From Heterotrichella gracilis (Eukaryota > Sar > Xanthophyceae > Tribonematales > Xanthonemataceae): DNA of 64,000 nt. The first letter of the stretch is position 1. Every line of letters starts with the position of its first letter. This document shows, piece by piece, positions 48,701 through 59,900 of this stretch. Location of the stretch: NCBI GenBank assembly GCA_032358255.1, contig JAULBX010030264.1:1-64000 (forward strand). Reading direction: 5' to 3'. A program made the position numbers and the translations under genes. The notes under the pieces were generated by a model that searched no databases, was not told where the DNA came from, and was given only the letters and a program-made list of their open reading frames with translations.

Positions 48701-48989
48701 AGCTGTCCAGCTGGGACAGGTATAGGTTGTTCCTAAGCTAGGGTTTTGGGTTACCCTACTGCGGGTTTGCCAGACCGATCCCACAAACCCTGGCTCTGCA
48801 TGTCATGAGGCCAGCAAGCTACCTAGGGTCTGTACATTGCTGCGTGTGTAGGGCAAGTTGTGGTCACAGAGTATCATACAGCAGAGGATAACTGTAGAAT
48901 AAGACTTGACACCAGCAAGAGGGTGTGTATCCAAGGGTTAGAAAAATGGGTTATTCTTGCTGAGCTGGACTCGTGAGTGGAGGCCCGGG

Positions 48990-49040
48990 GACTAGGGTTT
49001 ATATTAAACCTAGGTGCCTAGGGTTTCCAAACCCTAAAAA
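48990..49040. repeat. palindromic telobox-like element, copy 2
   Basis: ggggactagggttt, then ttaaacctaggtgcctaggg, then aaaccctaaa. The centre is an inverted repeat (aaacctagg / cctagggttt). It sits just upstream of the telobox Myb gene. Confidence 0.65.
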
Positions 49041-49117
49041 TCCGGTACAGTTTTCCTACAATTTGAGCGTGCTGCGGTCAACCAGAGATACAAAGCAAAG
49101 AGCTAGCCACACTTCAG

Positions 49118-51628
49118 CGTTGCAAGCACCACTTTGGCCACTGGAAAACTACCTCGACTTGGGTTTGTCCTACACTCGGTTGTTGGTGGACAAATCCCTG
49201 CTCTTGGGCGACGTCGCATGGCCTCGTGACAGGCCATCCATTCGGGCTGAGGTTTTTACGAGGTTCACGATGTCCAACCTGTGCACCACCTGGGTGTTCG
49301 AGTGAGTGGACCTGCTACTTGCCTTTGATGTTTTGCCACGAGCTGCTGCGCTGACGTGCCCCTTTTTGTTGCAGGTACGTCCTTGACCGGGATGAGGTCC
49401 CAGAAGAGCTCATCGCCTACTTTTACAACGAGCTTGGCAACAGCACCAACCTGCCCTACCCCGTGCAAGTCCGCCTTATGCTGCGGATCTTGCGGGAGAA
49501 GAGTGCGTGCGCAACTATCGGAGGGCTCAGTGCCCTTTCCATCCTGATGGAGCTCACAGAGAGACGGCACCAGCCCAAGTATCCACCCTATACAAGGTTT
49601 GAAGGGCTGGCACCACCTCCTCACATGCGCACAGAGGTATGTACTGCAGGTTGTGCAGGCTGTTCCGGGACGTCTTGCCCTGTTTGTTCTTACCAAGCAA
49701 CCCTTCCTGCAGATTAAGACACAGGTAGTGCTGCAAGTTCTACGAGACGCTGGCTCGCTCAGCCCCCAAGCCCTTGCAGCTGCTTCTGTCATGGCAGACG
49801 ATGTGTTCCCTGAACTGCCGCAGACGCCCTCTGGAGACATGGTCAGGTGAGTAACTGCCCATATCAGCAGTGTTCAGTGCCCTGGACACCATTTTGAAGC
49901 TCACCAGCTGGTGTGTTTTCCCCTGGGCAGGAAGCAGCAGATACTCGAGAACCTGAGGAACCCAACCAACGCTGACTTGCTCCTGCGCCAGCACACGCTC
50001 CAGCGGACCCATGAACTGGTGGTGGACTACTGCAGTCGGGCCACGGCTGCCCTGGGGCCAGGCTTCATCCAGGTCTGTTTGAGCCCTGCCTCACTGCCTC
50101 TTGCAACTGCCCAGCAATAGTCTCGTTTATAAACCCACCAGTGTCAATTAAATGCAGGCTGTAGAAATGGACTTTATACGGGGACAGTATATTCCTCAAG
50201 GACCCAGCGGCTCCGCTACAGCCCCACCCCCAACAGAACGCTTCCCAGTCCCCCAGTCTCGGCCTTTTCATCACTACGCGCCGGCAGCACCTGCAGCACC
50301 CATGTACCAGGAGCACAACCCATACAGGCGGGCACCGCCAGAGGTGGAATTGCACGGCGCTTATGGCACCCCACCAGTGCCTTCACCACAGCCTGACAGG
50401 TATGTGTGGTATGCTGTTTATCATGGTTAAGAACCTAATCACATGGCCGCTGCAACAGCTTAGGTGCTTGGTCATCAAGCAGGACCTGCTGGCGTCCTCT
50501 ATGTGTAACTTATTACTAGTAGCAGGCTGCGTTCCCTTGCCCGTGCGCTTCGGCAGCCACCGACAGCGCTGGAAGTGCCCTTGTATGGCATCCCACCAGT
50601 GGCTTCACCACAGCCTGAGAGGTACAGCTACTGCTCTCAAGCCTTCTTTGCCTTCCCTGACCGGGGTGAAGGTCTGTGTGTACTTCCAAGTCTCCAAACA
50701 CGTGATGTTTTACCCTGTGGCTTGCCAGGCATGGCCACGCAGCGGCGCCCATCTTCAACCTACCAGTGCCCTACGTGCCAGAGCCTGGGCAGCACCAGTA
50801 CGTGCCAGACCACTCACCCGTGCAGCAGCTTCAAGGGCGCAGTGAGCAGCTGCGCAGGGCGGGGGGTGAGGACCCGCTGCCTGAAGCCATTGAGAAGGCA
50901 GCCGAGGTAGGCGGCGCAGCCATGTCATCACCCATCTCAAATGCACCATGTCACCCTTGTGGTATGCTAACTATGTATTCTTATATTTTTTTTTCATCTG
51001 AAGACATTCTCACAGGGCTCTGTTGGGTGCATGCCATTTGAGCATGCAACCCCAGCCTGCGGGTGGTGAAAAAAGGCAACTGCACCACTGCTGCAGGTTG
51101 CTCAAGCCAGGCACCAGCAGGACCCCACCCGTGGCAAGACAGTGCAGTGGAACAGCCATGACATGAGCCCAATGGTGAGGCTGGAAACGGGCCTGCCTGG
51201 GGGCATAAAGACCCGAGCAGTAGAATACGACATGACCGCATTGGGGGGCCTGCCTGGGGAACCAGTGGTGTATTTTACATGAATTGCCAAGCCAGCCAGG
51301 GTGGATACAATGAAACGATCTTTCAATCGGATCATTTGGCTTGTACCACACAGTGTGGATGGTGAATGCTTTTGTAGTGGTGGCTGTGGCCCCTGTTGCA
51401 TTATAAAAAAGCCAGACATTTTGTATCGATTGACAAGCACCATCCTGTGGTGCAGCACCAACCAGCAGCTAGCATGCCCCCCACCCGGCGTGAGCCCTCC
51501 CCGCTGCGGATATCGTCCCCAGTTCTGTCTGATGATGACGAGCCAGTCCCCAAGAGGGCCCGCGGTGACAGCTATCGACACAAATCAGTGGCACCTGCAC
51601 CCACGACCAGGTAAGCGGCTCCCTCTCT

Positions 51629-51711
<83 letters not shown>

Positions 51712-52792
51712 TTTTGCAGCCATTCGTCAGGTGGAGACCTGTCTACACGCGGCTGCATGTTTTGGTTGTTTAGTACTTTTGGATTTGATCCTGTTATGCA
51801 CTACGCCACCCAACTCATGCGGCTGCATGTGGTGACCAATCTGTACTGCCAGTGGCAGCATGCATGCATGTCGGTGCACCACTACAGGGATGTCGTGGTT
51901 GACGGCATGGGTAATGGCGCAGGCGGCGCGTTGGCAGGTGGACAGAGGAGCAGACCAACATGCTCATCAGGCTGGCTCGGCAGGTGCGAGTGCATTGAGG
52001 CCTCTGTGTGCATGGCGGGGCAGTGATGCATTTGTGTATAGGTTGATGCACCCAACCTGTATTGCAGCCAAACCCTAAAACCCCTAAACCCTAAACCCCA
52101 AACTGGTTGTGACATGTGCCTAGTTTCCTTCATAGCAGCTGCCTGTTGACGGTATGTGCGCCTGCGGGGGACACAAAGGGCCTGGCAGCGGCCTTGGTGT
52201 GGTGCTGAGCTGCACCTGTTTTGTGTGCAAAGCTTGTCACGCACCGGTCATGCCGGGAATTTCTTCGACCTGGCGACAGGGTACACCATTTGCATGTGCA
52301 TCGGTCACAGCCAGTGTGCGACACGAGTTGTCGCCACCACATTGCCCTGTATTCACTGTGTGCTCGCCTCCACAGGTTGGGATTGGCGACTGGAAGAAGA
52401 TCAAGGAGATGGAACCCGAAATCTTCAGCAACCGCAGCACAGTTGACCTGAAGGACAAGTGGCGCAACCTGATGCGGGTGGGTATCATTGGGGTGCACCA
52501 CGGGGGCGAGGGTGGGGAGGGGGCTGGGGAGGAGATGATCGAGAACGCCAATGAGGAGGGGGAGAAGGGTGAGGAGGCGGAGGCGGTTCAAGGGGAGGGC
52601 GCGGGTGGGGTGCAGGAAGAAGGTGGCGATGGTCAAGCAGCGGAGGCAGGTGGTGGGGGTGAAGGGGCGGAGGCAGGTGGTGGGGGTGAAGCGGCTGAGG
52701 CAGGTGGTGGTGGTCAAGTGGCAGAAGAGGTACAGGAGGGGGAAGGGGGTGGTGGGGAGAGGGAGGGAGGAAGTGGCGAGGATGGGGAGTGA
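49118..52792 (+). CDS. telobox Myb (TRF-like) protein, first exon not located
   Basis: Exons with matching phases: 49118-49301, 49375-49636, 49713-49846, 49931-50072, 50158-50399, 50526-50621, 50729-50906, 51097-51174, 51456-51610, 51938-51983 and 52376-52792; about 644 residues visible. Exons 10-11 make one Myb repeat: RWTEEQTNMLIRLARQ, VGIGDWKKIKEME and STVDLKDKWRNLMR. VDLKDKWR is the telobox signature of proteins that bind double-stranded telomeric DNA (plant TRFL/TBP, animal TRF). After it comes an acidic Gly/Glu-rich tail with repeated AEAGGGGE units. The N-terminal 240 residues are helical (LDRDEVPEELIAYFYNELGN) and could be a dimerisation domain; I cannot tell whether it is a TRFH fold. 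The middle is Pro-rich. Left edge: an acceptor-like ttcag at 49113-49117 is the best support, but the frame is open further up and no in-frame ATG precedes 49269. Confidence 0.8.
51634..51710. repeat. (CA)n microsatellite, about 38 units
   Basis: Uninterrupted alternating CA in the intron between the ninth and tenth exons of the telobox Myb gene, ending 10 bp before a tttttgcag that could serve as an acceptor. Confidence 0.98.
52070..52100. repeat. telomere-like tract in telobox Myb gene intron
   Basis: aaaccctaaaacccctaaac then cctaaacccc: about four units, two with one extra base. It lies in the intron that splits the Myb domain itself. Confidence 0.95.
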
Positions 52793-53992
52793 AGAGAGGG
52801 TTTACCAGCCTGTGGCAGACCCAGCATGTAGGGAAGATTTTCTGACATAGCCACCTGGGATGGTCTTGCCTGCCAATGGTAATGGCTAGGGTTATCGTAA
52901 GTTGTGCGGACCAAATACTGGGGTTGTTCCCCAGCAGCAGCGGGCAATTGTGGTTTTCACTCGGTGTCAATGCCAAAAATTTGCTTGTGTGTGAACAAGT
53001 TGTTCAGTCAGTGGGTGGTGCAATAAGTGGGTGGTCAACCATGGGTTTTTGGGCTTCCATTGTGCTACCTATCAAGACACTCAATGTGACTGTGTGTGGA
53101 TGCCTTTAATGTCTGGGTAAATTGTGTTTGGCGACGTGGAACACGCCCTTTGTGTGTGTTGTGCCTGGCTGCCAGTGGCACTGTGGGCGTTTCCTTTCTT
53201 TCTTTCTTTCTCCTTCCTCCTTTAATCATGGGAATAAGTGACTAATTAAAATTCGGGTCAGGGCCCTAGAAGTACTACCCCGTACTGCGGCAGATCACGG
53301 GAGTATGTGCATGGCATTTCATGCTGCCTGGCAGCACCGCCACTGCATTCACATGAATGCCATGTGCACATGGCATGTTGCTGTTACCATCCAATAGTAA
53401 CAGCAGTTTGCCAAAACCAGATTCCTGGCTCTTGCCAGCGTAACGAACGGTTCATATGCATAAATTGATTTTTAATTTTCTCAAGTTCTTGCTTGAGACT
53501 AGCACCTCCAGAAGGACCTTTGTGTCTGTTCCTTCGCAGCATTGATCGTTTTGGAACAACGCCAGGCCAATAAGCCGTTGTTGGCTCGGAGCGCCTACTG
53601 TAAGATATTGATATTATTTTTGTAACTAATACAATGCCGGTCTGAATTAGATTTGGATCCACCGTACACCAAAGCCCTCCTCTGGGCCAGTGCGTGGCAC
53701 CTGTGGGTTCGATATTCGAACCAGATCGCCAAATATCGCCTAGGCTGATTGACAGCCTGTGGCACATGCATATATGCAGGACACCTAAAAAGATAAAAAA
53801 CCAAACTTTAAGCTTAAAGCGTATCACTGATCAAAACGCAGGAGCAGCAGTTGCGCTTGCATTAGACCAGCAAGTGCCTAGCAGGCCTGCATCTCCACCC
53901 TCAATGCCCCATCCCCTTGCATTTCTTGCGAATGGTACTACACTAAAAAATGAAAAGAAACCAGCAGTTCACCCATTGCCCACTCCCGCTGC
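52793..53992. other. intergenic region between convergent genes
   Basis: 3' flanks of the telobox Myb gene and of the KDM5-like gene. Contains tttctttctttctttctcc at about 53200 and an unassigned stretch near 53560-53760 with the palindrome ggttcgatattcgaacc. No gene recognised. Confidence 0.5.
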
Positions 53993-56900
53993 TCACATCT
54001 GTGACAGCAGGTTGCTGAGGCTCTCCTCCCCTTCACCCCCCACCGCCACCCCCTCTGGCACCACCGAGCCACCCTCAGCACCTTCCACCATCCCCAGCCC
54101 CCCATCATCCCCCAACAGCTGCTCCAGAAATCCCATGCCAGGGTCCACAGCGGCCTCAGCCTGCACGGTGGCGTCACCCGGCACCGAGGGGCTAATCTCC
54201 GAGGGCAGCTCAAATGACCCCTGGCCCTTGAGGATGTCCTGCAGCGTCAGCACAGGCTGCGGCGGAGGGTCTTGAGGCTTTGCCTGCGCAGAAACAAAAA
54301 TGATAAATATGCATGAATTGAAGGGGCTCCCTACAGAGAACAAACATATACAACATCAATGGCAACTACAGATAAACGGCAATTACAATATGGCTCGTGA
54401 GCCAGACCAGCAATTTTAAGCCTAGAGCAACGTGAATCGAGCAAATAATACCAAATGCAAGCTACAAAGCCTGTTGAACAGGACAAAGCTGTTGAACAGG
54501 CTTTTTGAGTAATTACGAGGATGCACAACGAGGGTTCTTTGCTCTCCTGTCCCACAAGCTCCGTACCATGGCGGGATGCGCAAACTGCTGCTGTGGCGCT
54601 GCCGTCGCTGCCGCCTGCGCGTGGCTGTTCCACTGCTGATGCGCCTGCTGCAGGTTGGCCATGAGGGTCACGTCAAGCTGGCCGGGGCCTGACGCGCCAA
54701 ACATGGGCAGGGAGGCCAGCTGGTTACCCTGGATGCCGCCTAGGTAGGCCTACAGAGGGGGGCAAGGAGTCTTACAGACTGAGGATTAAATAGCAACGTG
54801 TTGCGTTAGTGAGATTAGGGCTGAACCTTCACTCTCAGCATCCTTGGTCAATCAGTCATGAGTGGAATGCAATACACTGGGGTGTGCAGCGGGGCAATGG
54901 CAACAGGTGTTGGCCAGCAGGCGCAGGGCTTGGCAGCAGGTATTACATAAGCCTTTCTCATCAAGTGCCTCATCACCCCCACCATCCTCTCCCCTACCTG
55001 CAGCGAGGGCGACGCCTGCTTCTTCGCATGCCCGCCCCCGGTCCCCACCCCGTTGCCCACATCCCCAGCCACCTGCGTGGGCAGCCCCGAGGCCTGGACC
55101 CCAAGCGGGCGAGGTGTGGGGTACGACCCTGTTCCGGCAACCGCAGCAGTGGCGGGATCGCCGGGCCAGCCCTGCTGCGCGCGCTGGTTGTTCTGCTGGG
55201 CCAGGGCCTGGAGCAGCAGCTTGTTGAGGTCGCTGACTTGGCCTGGGGCCGTGTCGCTGGAGGGCGCATGCGCAGGGGGCGGGTTGGGCGCCATGGCGGG
55301 CATGGCGGGCATGGTGTGCATGGCCTGTGGATGGTGGAAGGGGTGCAGTGCGTGAGGGGGACGTGGGGGGGATGTGGAATGCAGGTGGTGTAAATGTGAC
55401 TGTTGAGTACCCTTGCCATGTGTGGAGATGACGGAGCGGGACATGGCGCCACCCATCTACAGCTGCTTTGGTCGTTCATTATGGACCTAAATATGAACCA
55501 TCTAGCCAGGTACAGAGACCGCGTCAACAGGCCCCCGCCCCACACACCTGCATGGTCATCGCCGCCTGTGCGTTGCGCTGCATCATCATTTGCTGCTGCT
55601 GCTGCTGCTGCTGCAACTGCTGCTGCTGCAATTGCTGCTGCTGCTGCTGTTGGGCCACCTGATGGGCGGCTGCGGGAGGTGCCGCCGGCTGGTGTGGGAG
55701 TGGGTGCTGGTGTGGCTGTGCGGCCTGGCGGGGTGGGGGCCCGGGCCCGGGCCGCGCCCCTGGGTGGCCATGGGGTGGTGGCCGGTGGGCCTTTGGCGGT
55801 CCCGGCTTTGCCGCTGACTTTGACAAGTGCTGCTCGCGCTGCTCCTTTGAGATGTGCTGCAGGCGCTGCACCGAGGTCTGGGGCAGCTTATGGTACTTGG
55901 GGTACAGCATGCCGACCTGCGCAAGGGGTTAGGGTTTCGGGTTCGGGGCGGTAATGCTCCAGCTTGGGATAAACCACCAACTGCAGTAATGCATGTCTGG
56001 CAACGCATCAATCAGGCAACACATTAGGCTCCTGGAGTCCTTGGCTGCATCCACTGAGCCCGTTTCAGTACCCAGTAATAGTACCCCCATTACCTTCAAC
56101 TCCCCATACATGAGTGACCAACACCCGCTCAATCCTCCCCGCTCTCACCCCCACACCCACCTTGAGGCAGCACTCGGGGCACCTGTAGTCCTTGGGCGCC
56201 ACCACCGAGTCGTCCTCGTGGTCAGCGGGTGACCTCAGCCCCACGCACTCGTAGTGGAACCACTCCTCGCAGTAGTCGCAGCACAGCATGGGCCGTGCGT
56301 CGTCGTAGGGCAGCTGGCACAGGCAGTACAGCTTGGCGTTCTCGCGCAGCGCCTCAAGGTCGCGCTCAACGCGCACCTGGGAAAGGTGAACTTTGTCAAG
56401 ACACAAAAAATACTGCAATACATACAGGATTTAATTCCCAGTGGTATCTACAAAACAAAAGGGAAAAGAACCATCATTTTTGATGCACAGACGATGGCCT
56501 GTAACAGAAAATGAGCAGCTTGTTACTCACATATTTTGTACTCCTTCACCCTGGGAACAGGCAATCATAGGCACCGACCTTCCAGCCCCTTCCTACACAC
56601 ACGCATCCCCACCACCTTCTCTGCACTGTTCCACCTACCTCCAGTGAGTCTGCTATGCGCACCAGCTTCTCAGCCTCCCGCAGCAGCTTGGCGGTAGACT
56701 CCGGGGATGTAGCAGACTGGAGCGAGATGGGGGAGGTGGTTGAGCCATTGTGTGGGCAAAACAGGAAACAAGAATTGCACGGTGCCCATTCAAATCTGGA
56801 GATGCAGTTGACAGCAGCGGGAAAAAGATGGAGGGCCATTTTGTGCCCGCATTGCATACGATGCGGCGGTTTGCTCACTTGCACGATGCATGTGAGGGTT

Positions 56901-59900
56901 GCGCTGTGATGATCACATTTATCCCAAGTGCCCACTGCCCAACATGTTGGGCATCCGAGCAACATTGCCCGCTGTGTAAACCCAGCCGGAACTCCTCTGC
57001 ACAACACCCTTATTACAGCCGGAACTCTGCACAACACCCTTATTGCACCATGTGCACCCCTTCCCGCACCTTGATGCTTGCGATGACCTTCCTGCTTCTG
57101 TCCTGCCACGTGCGCGCCTTGGTCAGGCGGTGGTTCAGCGAGGCAGCAGTCTTGTCAGCAGTCATGTCAACGCCAAGCGTCTCGCCCTCCTGCAGAGGGG
57201 AAAGGACAACGATGTACAGATAATTGATTGTTTTTTGCAGCTTTAAATGATGAAAATAAAAGCAAACAGTATAATCAAGCAGCCACTTAAACAGCCACAT
57301 GATATCCCAGAATGAAGGCCACAGACCAGATCACCAACCTGCTCACCAGGCTGTATTGCTGGCATGCATGTGAGCACAACACCAACTACAGGTACGGGGA
57401 CACACTTACCTTGAGCAGCTTGGTCAGACCCTCCACCGTGTGCTTGTTGTTGGCCGCAGCAGAGGCCGCCTTGGCGTGCCAGCGTGCCACTCGCAGCACC
57501 ACCAGCAGCCGCTCCACGCAGGGGGAGCAGTCGATTTCAAGCGACAGGGCGGACTTGAGCATCTGGTGGAGCCGCTGGTGGGTGAGCTCGCGCGCGAGGG
57601 GTGGTGGGGTGTCGGCCGTGGCCGCGGGTGGGGGGGCGAGGCTGGTGGCGGCGATGTGCGCGTCCACTGCGGCGTTGGTGGCCGCCTGGCAGGTGGGGGG
57701 GGGCGGCGGTGGGCGGTGGGGGGATAGTGGGGTGCAAGCACACATTGCGTTCCAAACGCCAGGGAGAAACCCATTTGAGATGTACACAAAAAAAGAAACC
57801 GCAAGAGTCCGCATTCATGTGGCAAGCGCATCCAGCATGCCGCATGCTGCATGCGCCATGTGCCATGTAATTGACAGATAGAAACGCAGCATGCACAAAG
57901 GGCCCCAGCGACGCACCACAAAGGTGTCGAAGTCGTCCAGCACCCTGCCCAGCGTGGCCTCCTCCTCTACCTCGCAGGGCAGGCCCCTTGCCTGCGCCAC
58001 CAGCTCAGCAACAGTGTCACGCTCAGGTCGCCGGGTGCGCCGCGTGCGCTGGAGGGAGGCGTCCAGCGGTTCGGAGGTGCCCTGCAGGGGTGAGGGATGG
58101 AGAGTCAGCCTGAGTTGGCTACATCGACAGATACCGTACATGCTTGACCGCGGACGAATGCATCCACCGGCAGTAGCCACACGCCATGCACTCCTGTCCA
58201 GCACAAGTGTGGGTTGGTACAGCGGTGCACTTTTGGTGAGCAGCAGTAGTAGGGCATGCATCATGCAAAACCAGGCTCCCACCCTTTTCGTTGCCACCCA
58301 CCTTGATGGCCAGACACACGGGGCACACATACTTCTTCACCGCCTTGGCCTGCGTCTGCGTCATGCCTACGCACTTGAGGTGGTACCACTCGCTGCATGC
58401 GTCGCAGTGGATCATGGCGGTGTCCGCGTGGTAGGGCTGCTGGCACACGCAGAACAGGCTGTGCTCGTCATCCGCGTCGCTGCTGCTGCCACCCTCCTCC
58501 TCGTACCTGCCCTCAACCTGGGGGGTGGGTAAGGGAAGAGTTTAGGGTTTTGGTTCAGGGTTTGGTTTAAGGGTTTTAGGTTCCACCCTCCTCATTGTAC
58601 TGCCCTCAACCTAGGGTGGGGGTGGGCATTTGTTGAGAGTTAGGGTCAAAATATTCTTTATACAGCTATGGGCCATGAGTGTACTCCCCGCTGAAGTCAT
58701 GAGCTGCCTTTGACCTGGTTTGCAAGTTTGAGGCGCAAATCTTGTGCCACGCAAGCACAATTTTCACTCCATAGCAAATTACCCCCCATCTCTCCCCCAT
58801 TACACGCACCGCCTGTCGGATGGCTGGCTGGTGCATTGCCTTGTCCAGCGGCGCAGCCAGCGCATCCACGCCCCACTCGTATGTGTGGCCCGAGTTGCGC
58901 TTGACCACTGCCTTGCGGCACCGCTCCTGCCAGTCCTTCAACTGGGTCATCAGCACCTCAACCTCCTCCTGCAAGGGGGAAGGGCTTGAGCTTCAGGGTG
59001 GAGGATTTGAGTGTGAGCGATTGGGGTTTCCCTTACAGAACGTTGAACATAAGCACTATTTGGCTGATCATGTGGAGTGTGCAGTGGGTGGCATGTGAAG
59101 GGCCCAGGGTTTTGGGAGCGTCAGGACCTGCCTCTACCTTCTACTTTTAGCTAGAACAACCGATTGGGGCAGAATTCAAACTATGGCGGCGCCCCCATCA
59201 AAACACGACATGACCTCACCCTCCACCCGCTGTCACCATGCGCCTCCGTCACTGTCTGGTGCCGCCCACTCAGCCCACCCACCCACCTGCATGTCGCTGA
59301 CCAGCGGCATGGCCCTGCCCGCCTCGATGAGCGACTTGAGCGCGGTCGCGGGGGTGCGCTTGGGCCCCGGCTGGAGGCACGCCCGCGCCTTGAGCTCCCA
59401 CCCGTTGAGTGCCTTGAGCGCGTCTGTGAGGCGCTGCAGCCCGGTGAGGCGCAGACCAATGGCCTCGCCCTGCTGGATGTACTGCTGCACCTGCGCGGTG
59501 GTGGGGGTTCGGGATTCGCGGTGCTGGTGGTGGTGGTGGGTTGTGGAAATTGCTGGCAGTGGGGATGCAGCAGGCAAATGGATGGCTATTGGAATGACCA
59601 AGTGACCATACTTCGAAGCATACATATGTATTCCCATTTTTACTGCAATCAACTAAAAATACATATATCTCCAAATCGCCCTACCCTAAACTCCCTCCCA
59701 CTTATTCTCACCTGTGAAATGGTGAGCGTGCGCTGCTCCACCGGCTGGCCCGCCTTGCGGCTGGTGAACACGCCATTGATCACATCCTCAAAGGCAGCAG
59801 CCTCCTCAAGCAGCTCAGTCAGCAGCTCGTGCAGGTGGTGGTCCACAGGGAGGCCCTCGCAGTCGGAAAACAGCTTCTGGGCCTCAGCCAGGGTGGGCCG

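Larger units (their letters stand above)
47630..49117. other. intergenic region between divergent genes, with repeats
   Basis: Lies between the WDR44-like start and the first exon I can support for the telobox Myb gene, whose true first exon is probably in here. It holds two copies of a short palindromic telomere-like element and a minisatellite, listed separately. Confidence 0.5.

Noticed and set aside
51301-52026. Open frame with a His-Thr repeat
   Set aside because: It reads through the CA microsatellite and crosses the splice sites of the telobox Myb gene.
52130-52976. Minus-strand Pro/His-rich frames
   Set aside because: Antisense of the acidic Gly/Glu tail of the telobox Myb gene.
53690-53740. 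tRNA T-arm-like palindrome ggttcgatattcgaacc
   Set aside because: No acceptor stem, D arm or anticodon arm could be placed around it on either strand.
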